Translations under genes and position numbers: made by a program
Origin: Acidobacteriota bacterium
GTDB lineage: Bacteria; Zixibacteria; MSB-5A5; GN15; FEB-12
NCBI GenBank assembly: GCA_035529075.1
Contig: DATKXK010000014.1
Span: forward strand, 264,264 to 328,263
DNA length: 64,000 bases
Direction: 5' to 3'
Part shown: in pieces, positions 16,772-25,175 of the stretch
Position numbering within the stretch: position 1 is the first letter of the stretch
How the letters are laid out: each line of letters opens with the position of its first letter
The notes under the pieces: generated by a model
What the model was told of the DNA's origin: nothing
Databases searched by the model: none
What the model saw: the letters and a program-made list of their open reading frames with translations, nothing else

Positions 16772-18688
16772 ATGAAGTCTTCCCGCTCACACAACACTCG
16801 GGTCATTCGCTGTGCGGTGTGCAAGATCGACCTTAAAGGTCGTTTTGTGTTTATCGATGACGAGACCGAAGAGCTGCTCGGCTTTACACGCGAGGAGTTG
16901 TTCGGTCGCCCCTTTCTTGACTTCCTGGCCGAAGACGATCAGGAAGTGATCAACAGCATTATATCCAGGCGTTATCACTTCGAGACTTTCTTCAAGACCA
17001 CCCGCATCGGATTGATCCACAAGGACGGGCAACGGGTCCCCGCCACGGTCGTCATCTCGCTTAATTTCATCGCCGGCAGCCCGGTCAACTACCAGTTCAT
17101 CATCAATGCCGGCACGTCCTCGGATCGCGGTCGTGCACCACGTGAACGCTTTGCCGAACTGCAGGATCTCATAGCCGAACTGCTGCGCTTTCCTGATTCC
17201 GTCCAGTGGACCGAACTCGCCCGTGCCGTGCGGACGTTCTGTGGCGGCAATCAGGTGCTGCTGTACCGTCTTCGGGATGGCAAACCGGAACTTATTGAGG
17301 ATATCGGGCGGGACTCCCTGCAAGAGGTTCCTTCTCTGCTCAAGATTCACCAGGCCGTGGCCGAAACCGGCCAGGCCTACGATTTTGCATCCGAGCAGGA
17401 CGTTCAGCGTGCGGTTGAGCTTGACGGAAAAGCGCCGAGCGAATTCGTTTCGTGCCTGCAACCTGAGAGCGAGTCGCCGCTGCTGGTGCGGGTGGTGTTC
17501 AAGGATGACATGGACAGGAGTTCGGCCGCACGCGGCATCCAGCGTGCCCGCTTTGCCGTCGACCTGACCTCGCGATGCCTGGCTCGGCTCGGTACCGCTG
17601 CGAGTGAGACGGGTGTCCCGCACGACGTCACGCGACTTGTAGAGGCGCTCGGCAAGCTCGGCATCGGGCTTCTCCAAACCAGTGCCGATGGTCGTATAGC
17701 GGCCTACAATTCGGTCCTGTCCGAGAGTTTCGAGGGCCGGCGACCTGCCGGTCACTACGACGAGTTCGTTGAGCTCCTGTCCGATTGCAACCCGCCGCAC
17801 GTTGTTGAGGCTATCCGCAATTTCTGCGAAACTGACCCGGCTGATGACGACCCGGGGCAGTTCCGGACGAACGTGAACACGCCGTCGGGCCGGTCCGCCA
17901 GGCTGGCAATTACAAGACAGGCGGCCGGCGAGACACGAGGTCGCTTCAGCTTTGTCCTTGTGCCCGACGCGCTGCCCGGGCGAGAGACGATTGACTGTCA
18001 CGTCGAGAACTCGGCGCTGCGGCAGATTGTCACCGAACTTCAGACGTCTCATGACGTGGTAACGTCACTCTGCGACCAGCTGCCCGGTCTTCCCGATGCC
18101 GACCCGGACAAGAATGCCGGTTTTCATCGGCGCCGACTTGAAGGTCAGACCGCCCGACACTTCAGGATGCTGGCCGACCTTTCCTGTCTGATTGAGAATA
18201 TCGCCCGCACCGAGGATATGCATCTCACGGATCTTGACGCCGTCGTCTCCAAGGCGCTTGACGATCAGCGCACCGCTTACCCGGCAGTCAAGGTGTCGGC
18301 AGAGGTCGGCCAACTGCCGAAGATCGTGACGTGTCGGCACCGGCTCTGCCTGATCCTCGGCAATGTTGTAAGCAATTGCTTTAAGTTTGCCCCGGGAGAA
18401 CTGCACATACGAATCGCCGCTACCGTAGATGACGGCGTTGCCGCCATCACTGTATCGGATAACGGGCCGGGCATATCCGAAGGCGCTCTCGGGCGCGCTT
18501 TCCGTTTCTTCGCCAGACCTCCGGGGCAGGAGGCGGCGTCGCCTTCGGGACACGGCACTTCGCTGGCCATCACACGGCAACTGGCCCGGAGTCTCGGCGG
18601 TGATATCACGGTCACATCCGGAAGCGGGCAGGGTACGACCGTGACGGTCTCGATCCCCGCCGGTCGAGGCGCGGGGGAGGAGGCCTGA
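16772..18688 (+). CDS. PAS-domain histidine kinase with divergent phosphoacceptor region
   Basis: A 638-residue soluble protein with no membrane helices. A PAS domain spans about 15-115 (DDETEELLGFTREELFGRPF). A GAF-like or degenerate sensor region follows (about 130-280), then a second PAS-like stretch (about 285-400). The dimerisation region holds only a weak H-box candidate, His427 in TSHDVVTSL, without the usual E/x-x-P-L pattern. The ATP-binding domain is intact: N-box GNVVSNCFKF, G1 box DNGPGI and G2 box GHGTSLAI. Its stop overlaps the start of the next gene (TGATG), which carries a receiver plus a textbook H-box but no ATPase domain. The two may form one signalling unit. The start at 16772 follows an in-frame run with no better ribosome site. 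Confidence 0.75.
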   Translation: MKSSRSHNTRVIRCAVCKIDLKGRFVFIDDETEELLGFTREELFGRPFLDFLAEDDQEVINSIISRRYHFETFFKTTRIGLIHKDGQRVPATVVISLNFIAGSPVNYQFIINAGTSSDRGRAPRERFAELQDLIAELLRFPDSVQWTELARAVRTFCGGNQVLLYRLRDGKPELIEDIGRDSLQEVPSLLKIHQAVAETGQAYDFASEQDVQRAVELDGKAPSEFVSCLQPESESPLLVRVVFKDDMDRSSAARGIQRARFAVDLTSRCLARLGTAASETGVPHDVTRLVEALGKLGIGLLQTSADGRIAAYNSVLSESFEGRRPAGHYDEFVELLSDCNPPHVVEAIRNFCETDPADDDPGQFRTNVNTPSGRSARLAITRQAAGETRGRFSFVLVPDALPGRETIDCHVENSALRQIVTELQTSHDVVTSLCDQLPGLPDADPDKNAGFHRRRLEGQTARHFRMLADLSCLIENIARTEDMHLTDLDAVVSKALDDQRTAYPAVKVSAEVGQLPKIVTCRHRLCLILGNVVSNCFKFAPGELHIRIAATVDDGVAAITVSDNGPGISEGALGRAFRFFARPPGQEAASPSGHGTSLAITRQLARSLGGDITVTSGSGQGTTVTVSIPAGRGAGEEA

Positions 18689-19395
18689 TGGATCGGAATC
18701 TGCGCATCCTGATTGCCGATAAGAACCGGTACCACGCGCTGCTGATCGAGCGGGGCCTGCGCAACCGCTTTGCTGCGTCCATCGTGGCCGTTTTTCGCTC
18801 CGCTGACCAGGCAATCGAGGAACTCCAGAAGACTACCTACGATGCCGCCGTCATCGACTGCACGTGTGCCGCCAACAGCGACAGCAACATAGTAGAAGCC
18901 GTGAGGCGTTGTCGCCGGCACCTGCCGATCCTGCTGACGACCCCGCCGGGCACGGTTCTGCCGGATGTATACCCCGGGGATAACGGGCTCACCGCCTTCG
19001 TTGTCAAAGACAGTACCTTTCATATCCTCATTCCGCAACTCGTGGCCCACGTTCTTGAGCAAGGCAGTTTCTACCGCGACGGCCGGCCGCTCAGGCCGAG
19101 ACTCACGGCCAGGAGGAAAGCCGATATGATCAATATCACGGCCAACACCCTGGCGCACGAGATAAACAACCCGCTGATGGCCATACTCGGAATCACGGAA
19201 CTGCTGCTCGGTGACTCCAACGGTTGCGATGCCGAGGTGAAACAGAAGGTTCGCGTGATACAGGAGTCGGCCAGGCGTATTGAATCCGCCCTGCATCACC
19301 TCGGCAGCCTTTCCAGAGCGACTCTCCGGCCGACGGCTGCCGGCAGCCTGATTGACACCAATCGGCCGTCAGGCACTTCCGGGCCTGAGGGTTAG
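18688..19395 (+). CDS. Response-regulator receiver fused to an orphan HisKA (DHp) domain
   Basis: A 235-residue protein. The receiver domain (about 3-120) has Asp57 as the likely phosphoacceptor (AAVIDCTC), Thr in LLTTPP and the conserved lysine in FVVKDST. From about 145 to 215 there is a dimerisation/phosphoacceptor helix pair with a canonical H-box, His157 in LAHEINNPLMAILG, and the second helix KVRVIQESARRIESALHHL. The protein then ends after a short tail, with no N, G1 or G2 boxes, so it cannot bind ATP by itself. It overlaps the upstream kinase by four bases. The likely reading is that the upstream ATPase domain phosphorylates this protein in trans. A truncated hybrid kinase is the alternative. 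Confidence 0.7.
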   Translation: MDRNLRILIADKNRYHALLIERGLRNRFAASIVAVFRSADQAIEELQKTTYDAAVIDCTCAANSDSNIVEAVRRCRRHLPILLTTPPGTVLPDVYPGDNGLTAFVVKDSTFHILIPQLVAHVLEQGSFYRDGRPLRPRLTARRKADMINITANTLAHEINNPLMAILGITELLLGDSNGCDAEVKQKVRVIQESARRIESALHHLGSLSRATLRPTAAGSLIDTNRPSGTSGPEG

Positions 19396-19417
19396 CCGAT
19401 CCGCTCCACAATTGCGG

Positions 19418-19445
19418 TTGACATTCTGATGAAAGCCTCTATTTT
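19418..19445 (+). promoter_or_regulatory. Sigma-70-type promoter for yicC-gmk-rpoZ
   Basis: TTGACA (19418-19423), a 16-base spacer and TATTTT (19440-19445) lie 28 bases before the yicC start at 19474, placing the start site only about 20 bases before the ATG. Confidence 0.55.
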
Positions 19446-19473
19446 GGAGCCTTGTTTACGGGCTGGATAAGCT

Positions 19474-20349
19474 ATGTACTCTATGACAGGATTCGGCAGG
19501 GCCGAGATACCCGGACGGTTGGGCAGGTTGACCGTGGAGATAGCCACGGTCAACAGCCGCTTTCTGGAATTCACCGTCCGGCTCCCGAAACCTTATTTCT
19601 CACTTGAACCGCGCGTGCGCGAATACCTTTCGGAGATCCTTAGTCGTGGCAAGGTGACCGTGACGGTCAATCTTGACGAACCGGAGGATGCGACCGGGAA
19701 GTATGCTATCAATGATCGGGCCGTCCGAGCCTACGTACGTCAACTTCGTCAATTACACCGAGAGTTGAAGCTGGATGGGGATATTAACCTGAGCAGCCTG
19801 GTATCGTTGCCGGACGTGGTTCAAGCGGACCGCAACGCACCGGACCCGGAACGCATCTGGAAGACCCTGCGAAAAGGCCTGCACCGGGCCGCGGGGCAGC
19901 TTGTCGAGATGCGAAAGCGGGAAGGCCGGGCGATGGCCGCTGATATGAACAAACGCCTGAAATCAATGGCCGGACTCCTCCGGCGGGTCGAACGGCAAAC
20001 AAGAGACTCGGTGCAGGTATATGCCGACAAGCTGCACGAACGCATTGAAAGTCTCCTCCAGCGACCGGTTTGTGACGCCGCTCGCCTCGAAGAGGAAGTC
20101 GCCCTTTTCGCCGACCGCACCGATATCGCCGAGGAATGTGTCCGCCTGGACAGCCACCTCGACCAGTTTGCGGCTACGCTCAAGGCGAAAAGTGCGTCGG
20201 GACGCAGGCTCAACTTCATTCTCCAGGAAATGAACCGGGAGGTCAACACCATCGGGTCGAAATCCGCCGACCTCGGTATCGCCGGTGCCGTCATTTCACT
20301 GAAGGAAGAGGTCGAGAAACTCCGGGAAATGGTGCAAAACGTTGAATGA
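19474..20349 (+). CDS. yicC: YicC/YloC-family endoribonuclease
   Basis: A 291-residue cytoplasmic protein. The opening MYSMTGFGRAEI is diagnostic, followed by the YicC-N domain (TVEIATVNSRFLEFTVRLPK; LSRGKVTVTV) and, from about 205, the DUF1732 C-terminal domain (CDAARLEEEVALFADRTDIA; LDSHLDQFAATLK; RRLNFILQEMNREVNTIGSK). E. coli YicC and B. subtilis YloC have been described as endoribonucleases. The gene sits 29 bases upstream of gmk and rpoZ, a conserved cluster in many bacteria. No oddities in length or motifs. Confidence 0.93.
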   Translation: MYSMTGFGRAEIPGRLGRLTVEIATVNSRFLEFTVRLPKPYFSLEPRVREYLSEILSRGKVTVTVNLDEPEDATGKYAINDRAVRAYVRQLRQLHRELKLDGDINLSSLVSLPDVVQADRNAPDPERIWKTLRKGLHRAAGQLVEMRKREGRAMAADMNKRLKSMAGLLRRVERQTRDSVQVYADKLHERIESLLQRPVCDAARLEEEVALFADRTDIAEECVRLDSHLDQFAATLKAKSASGRRLNFILQEMNREVNTIGSKSADLGIAGAVISLKEEVEKLREMVQNVE

Positions 20350-20378
20350 CTCTCCGCGCGGAGAGATTCATGATGTAG

Positions 20379-21005
20379 ATGTATATGAAGCCGGGTAAAA
20401 TCGTGATTATCTCGTCGCCGTCGGGTGGCGGGAAGACTTCTATTTGCCGAAAGCTGCTAAGCCCCACCCGGCGCAGGAAAGGGTGGAATTTTTCAATATC
20501 GTACACCACGCGCCGTCCGCGTCGCGGCGAACGCAACGGCCGCGAATACTTCTTCGTTGGCGAGCAAGAATTCCTCCGCCTTGAAAAGCGAAGGTTTTTC
20601 GCGGAGAGCTTCCGCGTCCACCTGTACAGTTACGGCACCCCACGGGCTCCGATAGAAGCCGTCCGACGGCGCGGCGGTGTCATGCTCTTTGACGTCGACG
20701 TGAAGGGTGCGCGGTCGCTGCGGCGGGCCTATCCTGAAGCCATAGCCGTGTTTATTCTGCCGCCGTCGATCAGCGCCCTGAAACAGCGTTTGAGAAAGCG
20801 CGGCACCGAGACGGCCGAGCAGCTGAGCGTGCGGTTCGAGAACGCCCGGCGGGAAATGCGGGCCTTTCGCCGCTACGGATTCGACTATGTTGTTATCAAT
20901 CAAGACCTTGACAAGGCAGTACGGCAGGTATTGGCGATTATTCACGCCCATGAGTGCCGCACCGAATTTGCCGATACGGAACAAATAAGCAGAATAATTG
21001 GTTAA
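20379..21005 (+). CDS. gmk: Guanylate kinase
   Basis: A 208-residue enzyme converting GMP and ATP to GDP and ADP. The P-loop is SSPSGGGKTS near residue 12, with a threonine where serine is usual. The GMP-binding loop follows (YTTRRPRRGERNGREYFFV), then the core LFDVDVKGARSLR and the lid helix (RLRKRGTETAEQLSVR). Two starts are possible, ATG 20379 and ATG 20385; a purine-rich GCGGAGAGA near 20358 serves either. It lies between yicC and rpoZ in one transcription unit. Confidence 0.94.
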   Translation: MYMKPGKIVIISSPSGGGKTSICRKLLSPTRRRKGWNFSISYTTRRPRRGERNGREYFFVGEQEFLRLEKRRFFAESFRVHLYSYGTPRAPIEAVRRRGGVMLFDVDVKGARSLRRAYPEAIAVFILPPSISALKQRLRKRGTETAEQLSVRFENARREMRAFRRYGFDYVVINQDLDKAVRQVLAIIHAHECRTEFADTEQISRIIG

Positions 21006-21034
21006 CACCTAAGTCTTGCAGGAGATATACCGTT

Positions 21035-21262
21035 ATGCCGTTTTTACCTATGGATGAGCTCGACAGGATCACCAGGAATCGATACGAAGCCGTGATCATT
21101 GCCGCTCAGCATGCCCGTCACCTCAATGCCCGCCGTCTCAGAAGGCTAGAGCAGCTTGAAGAAGGCGGGGAAGTAGACATCGAGGCGCGAAAAATAACGA
21201 TGGTCGCACTTAAGGATCTTATTGAAGGTAAAGTAAATTTCCAGCGTTCCGATATCGAATAA
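21035..21262 (+). CDS. rpoZ: RNA polymerase omega subunit
   Basis: A 75-residue protein that aids assembly of the RNA polymerase beta-prime subunit. The family core is visible: NRYEAVIIAAQHARHLN and a C-terminal helix ITMVALKDLIEGKVNF. The start at 21035 is set by AGGAGA at 21020-21025; a longer upstream extension in frame has no ribosome site and runs back into gmk. Its place after gmk is the usual one. Confidence 0.9.
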   Translation: MPFLPMDELDRITRNRYEAVIIAAQHARHLNARRLRRLEQLEEGGEVDIEARKITMVALKDLIEGKVNFQRSDIE

Positions 21263-21300
21263 CCATCGACGTACTTCTGAGCACTTGCACAGGAACGGTA

Positions 21301-23586
21301 ATGGCCAGAAACTTAGTTATTGTAGAGTCGCCCGCCAAATCTCGAACGCTCGCCCGGTTCCTGGGCAAGGATTTCGATGTCCTGTCCACCGTCGGTCATA
21401 TTGTTGATCTGCCCAAATCGAAACTGGGAGTCGATGTTGAGCACGATTTCGAGCCCGCCTACACCGTCATCAAAGGTAAAGAGAAGATCATCGCGCAGCT
21501 GAAGAAGGCGGCGCGGAAGGCGGGCACTGTCTACCTCGCGCCCGATCCGGATAGAGAGGGCGAAGCTATAGCCTGGCACGTGGCCAATGCCCTCAAGGGG
21601 GCCAAGTCCGATTTCCTGAGGGTTACCTTTAACGAAATTACCAAGACGGCGGTGACCGAGGCGATCCGGAAACCTCGGGCCATTGATCTGAACCTGGTCA
21701 ATGCCCAGCAGGCCCGCCGCGTGCTTGATCGCCTGGTGGGGTACCAGGTGTCCCCGTTCCTGTGGAAAACCGTGGCCCGCAATCTGTCGGCCGGTCGAGT
21801 TCAATCCGTAGCCTTGCGCCTCGTCTGTGAGCGGGAGACCGAGATCCGGGATTTTGTGCAGCAGGCCTACTGGAACATCTTTGCGGTTTTGGCCAACCGC
21901 GACGGGGCGAAGTTTCAGGCTCAGCTTTACAGGATTGGCCAGAAAACCGTGGTCAATGCGGGCCAGCGCGGGAAGAACAAAATGACGATTGACTCCCGCG
22001 CCGAAGCCGACCGGCTCATCACTGATCTTACGGAACAGGACTTCACCGTTACCGGGATCAAGCGAACCAGTCGCCTGCGCAAGCCAGCAGCGCCGTTTAT
22101 AACTTCGACCCTGCAACAGGAAGCGGCCAAAGTACACGGTTTTTCCCCCAAGCAGACGATGTCGATCGCACAGCGCCTGTACGAAGGAATCGATATCGGC
22201 AAGAAGGGTCCGACGGGCCTGATCACGTATATGAGAACCGACTCCACCAGGGTGGCATCAGAGGCCAAGGCCGCCGTCCGCAAGTACATCGCCAGCGAAT
22301 TCGGAGAAGAGTATCTTCCGGCCAAGGCCAACGTCTATGGTCGGCGCAAGTCGGCCCAGGATGCTCACGAGGCCATTCGGCCGACATCAGTCAGTCTTCC
22401 GCCCGACGAGGTGAAGACGCACCTGACGCCGCAGCAGTTAAAACTCTATGCTCTCATATGGAAGCGCTTTGTCGCCTCGCAGATGACCAACGCCCGGTAT
22501 CACGTCGAAACCGCCGATATTTCTGCCGGCGATTACCTGTTTCGGGCCTCGGCCCAAAAGCTGGTCTTCGACGGATTCCTGCACGTGTACCGTGAAGCCA
22601 GAGAACCCGACGAGAACGGCAATGGTAACGGTGCGATGGAAACCCTGCCCGATCTTCAGACCGGGGAAACTCTCAATCTCGTTGAGCTGAAGCCGGTCGA
22701 GTCAGTGACCAGACCGCCGGCACGGTTTTCTGAGGCGATGCTCGTTAAGCGCCTTGAAGCAGACGGTATCGGCCGGCCTTCCACCTACGCCACGATCGTT
22801 TCAACGCTCAAGGAGCGGAAATACGTGGAGCTGGTTCAGAAAAAGCTGCATCTCACGGAACTGGGCGAGGCCGTCAGCAAAATCCTGGTCAAGCACTTCC
22901 CCAAGCTCTTCAACGTCTCCTTCACTGCTGAAATGGAGCGGGAACTGGACCAGGTGGGAGAGGGTGCTGACAACTGGGTCAAAGTGGTTAGCGACTTTTA
23001 TAAGCCTTTTGTCAAGACTCTTGACGCCCTTAAAGCCAGGCAATCCCAGATCAAGGCCTCACTGATCGAGAAGACTGACATTTCCTGTGAGAAGTGTGGT
23101 TCTCCGATGGTCATCAAGTGGGGTCGTAACGGGCGCTTTCTTGCCTGCTCAACGTGGCCGGACTGCAAATCCACCAAGCCGCTGCCCGAAGAGGAAGCCA
23201 AGAACCGCACCGATGAGAAGTGCGAAAAGTGTGGTTCCGCCATGGTCATCAAGACCGGACGATACGGCCGGTTCATGGCCTGCTCTGCCTACCCTGACTG
23301 CAGGAACACCAAGCCGATCAAGGTGGGGGTGGCCTGCCCCAAGGAGGGCTGCGGCGGGCAGATCGTCGAAAAGCAATCCAGGAATCGCCGTGTCTTTTAT
23401 GGTTGCAGCAACTATCCCAAGTGCGATTACGCCAGTTGGGATCGGCCGGTGAATCAGGCATGTCCAGTGTGCAAACACCCGTTCATGTATTCGAAGGTTT
23501 CCAAGGCCCGGGGCGAGCACCTGCGCTGTCCCGAATGCAAGCACCAGGTGGCCGAAGAAGCCGCAGAAAAGAACCCCGTAGGTTGA
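21301..23586 (+). CDS. topA: DNA topoisomerase I
   Basis: A 761-residue type IA topoisomerase that relaxes negative supercoils. The Toprim domain opens with LVIVESPAKSRTLARFLG and contains the acidic motif DPDREGEAIAWH. The catalytic tyrosine is Tyr310 in ITYMRTDSTR. The C-terminal region (about 595-755) has four zinc-binding modules of the tetracysteine type (for example CEKCGSPMVI, CEKCGSAMVI, CPKEGCGGQIV, CPVCKHPF), which bind single-stranded DNA and RNA polymerase in homologues. Length and order are normal. The order topA-xer-hslV-hslU resembles that of Bacillota, where trmFO usually sits between topA and the recombinase; trmFO is absent here. Confidence 0.96.
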   Translation: MARNLVIVESPAKSRTLARFLGKDFDVLSTVGHIVDLPKSKLGVDVEHDFEPAYTVIKGKEKIIAQLKKAARKAGTVYLAPDPDREGEAIAWHVANALKGAKSDFLRVTFNEITKTAVTEAIRKPRAIDLNLVNAQQARRVLDRLVGYQVSPFLWKTVARNLSAGRVQSVALRLVCERETEIRDFVQQAYWNIFAVLANRDGAKFQAQLYRIGQKTVVNAGQRGKNKMTIDSRAEADRLITDLTEQDFTVTGIKRTSRLRKPAAPFITSTLQQEAAKVHGFSPKQTMSIAQRLYEGIDIGKKGPTGLITYMRTDSTRVASEAKAAVRKYIASEFGEEYLPAKANVYGRRKSAQDAHEAIRPTSVSLPPDEVKTHLTPQQLKLYALIWKRFVASQMTNARYHVETADISAGDYLFRASAQKLVFDGFLHVYREAREPDENGNGNGAMETLPDLQTGETLNLVELKPVESVTRPPARFSEAMLVKRLEADGIGRPSTYATIVSTLKERKYVELVQKKLHLTELGEAVSKILVKHFPKLFNVSFTAEMERELDQVGEGADNWVKVVSDFYKPFVKTLDALKARQSQIKASLIEKTDISCEKCGSPMVIKWGRNGRFLACSTWPDCKSTKPLPEEEAKNRTDEKCEKCGSAMVIKTGRYGRFMACSAYPDCRNTKPIKVGVACPKEGCGGQIVEKQSRNRRVFYGCSNYPKCDYASWDRPVNQACPVCKHPFMYSKVSKARGEHLRCPECKHQVAEEAAEKNPVG

Positions 23587-23675
23587 TCTGCGCAATCCCG
23601 AAGTCCCCCCGGCAGTTATTCCCTAATTCCTTCGCGGCGACCGTTGAACTCGCCTGCATCGCGCCACAAAACAAT

Positions 23676-23704
23676 TTGACCTGTTTTGGTGATTTGAATA
23701 TCAT
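23676..23704 (+). promoter_or_regulatory. Sigma-70-type promoter for xer-hslVU
   Basis: TTGACC (23676-23681), a 17-base spacer and TATCAT (23699-23704). The predicted start site falls about 2-4 bases before the ATG at 23713, so the transcript would be leaderless or nearly so. Confidence 0.5.
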
Positions 23705-23712
23705 GCTCCTGT

Positions 23713-24627
23713 ATGCTGCAAGAAGAGTTTTCCAGATTTCTCGCGGACCTTGCCCAGACAAAGCACCGCTCCGCCCGGACGGTCGAAGCCTACCGGCGGG
23801 ACCTCTCGCCGTGGCTAACCTTCCTCGAAGAGCAGCATGCCCGGCAACCCCACGCGTTGAAAAATGACCCCGTCTTTCTGCGGGTTTACCTCAGACAGCG
23901 CTCGGAAGCCGGGGTATCCAACCGTTCGCTTGCCCGCTTCGTTGCGGCGCTGTCCAGCTTTCAGAAGTTCCTGGCTGTCGATCTTCGGGCCAGGGTGTAC
24001 TGTTTCAAGCTCCCACGGATCAAATACAGCGTGAATCTGCCCGGTTTCATCCCGCAGGCCGAGGCCGCCGGCCTCTTCAAACATCGTAACGCGCGGGACG
24101 ACAAGCAGAAATACCCGTACTGGCGCGACTACCTGATGGTTCTGCTGCTGTATGTCACCGGCTTGCGGCGAGCGGAACTGGCTCGTATCAGTCTGCCCGA
24201 TCTCGAGCTTAACCGAGGTCTTGTCACCGTGATCGGCAAAGGGGGCAAGGAACGAGTCGTACCGCTCGGGCAGAACACCCGCGGTGACCTCAAACGGTAT
24301 CTTGCCCTGCGGCGTGAGTATGCCCGCCAAAAGCAATCCCGAGCGGCGGCCCTGTTTCTGAACCGCAACGGCCAGGCGCTGTCCGTTCGGTCGGTTGACC
24401 GGCTGGTAAAGAAATTCGGGCGGGCAGGGGGGGTGAACCTTACTCCCCATGCTCTGCGCCACTCGTTTGCCACCCATATGCTTGAAAACGGTGCCGATCT
24501 GATGCTGATAAAAGAGCTGCTTGGACATGCATCCCTCTCGACGACACAGAAATACACGCACGTCACGGCGGAAACACTCAAGAAGACCTATCGCAGGGCG
24601 CACCCGCGATCAGGGGCAAGCAAGTAG
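23713..24627 (+). CDS. XerC/XerD-type tyrosine recombinase
   Basis: A 304-residue recombinase expected to resolve chromosome dimers. The N-terminal SAM-like domain (about 1-90) includes [18 protein letters not shown]. The catalytic residues are all present: Arg152 (TGLRRAEL), Lys176 ([10 protein letters not shown]), His246 and Arg249 (HALRHSF), His272 (LLGHASL) and Tyr281 (QKYTHV). Standard length and gene context (before hslV) support the chromosomal XerC rather than a phage integrase, though XerC cannot be told from XerD here. It may be co-transcribed with hslVU, 11 bases downstream. Confidence 0.9.
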   Translation: MLQEEFSRFLADLAQTKHRSARTVEAYRRDLSPWLTFLEEQHARQPHALKNDPVFLRVYLRQRSEAGVSNRSLARFVAALSSFQKFLAVDLRARVYCFKLPRIKYSVNLPGFIPQAEAAGLFKHRNARDDKQKYPYWRDYLMVLLLYVTGLRRAELARISLPDLELNRGLVTVIGKGGKERVVPLGQNTRGDLKRYLALRREYARQKQSRAAALFLNRNGQALSVRSVDRLVKKFGRAGGVNLTPHALRHSFATHMLENGADLMLIKELLGHASLSTTQKYTHVTAETLKKTYRRAHPRSGASK

Positions 24628-24638
24628 AAAGGAAAGCG

Positions 24639-25175
24639 ATGAGAATACACGCCACCACGATAATCGGAATAATCTGGAACGGGAAGGCGGCCATGGCGGG
24701 GGACGGTCAGGTATCGTGGAACGATACGGTCCTCAAGGCCCGTGCGACCAAGATCCGTACCATGCGTGACGGCTCGATTATGGCCGGGTTTGCCGGTACG
24801 GCCGCCGACGGAATCGCACTCTTCGAGCTGTTCGAAAAGAAAATCGAGGAGTACTCCGGGAACCTGCCCCGCGCTGCCGTAGAACTGGCCAAAGAGTGGC
24901 GCACGGACAAGAGGCTGCAGAAACTGGAGGCGGTCATTGCCATCATGGACAGGGAGCACGTTTTCCTGGTCAGCGGCACCGGTGAGGTGGTGGAACCGGA
25001 TGACAATATCATCGCTATCGGATCAGGCGGTCCTTACGCCCTGGCCGCGGCACGCGGACTGATCCACGCCAATCCCAAACTGTCGGCGGATAAAATCGCC
25101 GCCAAGGCGCTGGAAATCGCTGCTGATATCTGCGTGTATACGAACAAGAACATCACGGTGGAATGTATTAAATGA
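24639..25175 (+). CDS. hslV: ATP-dependent protease peptidase subunit HslV
   Basis: A 178-residue proteasome-like subunit that forms a double-hexamer peptidase with HslU. The N-terminus [11 protein letters not shown] implies removal of five residues to expose the catalytic Thr6. The following [14 protein letters not shown] and [15 protein letters not shown] are family signatures, as is [12 protein letters not shown] near 130. GAAAGG-type purines at 24628-24634 precede the ATG. The final four bases overlap hslU (ATGA), ensuring balanced output. Confidence 0.95.
   Translation: MRIHATTIIGIIWNGKAAMAGDGQVSWNDTVLKARATKIRTMRDGSIMAGFAGTAADGIALFELFEKKIEEYSGNLPRAAVELAKEWRTDKRLQKLEAVIAIMDREHVFLVSGTGEVVEPDDNIIAIGSGGPYALAAARGLIHANPKLSADKIAAKALEIAADICVYTNKNITVECIK

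Noticed and set aside
16787-18052. Minus-strand open frame of 421 residues opposite the PAS kinase
   Set aside because: The plus strand shows PAS and ATPase motifs; the minus frame shows none.
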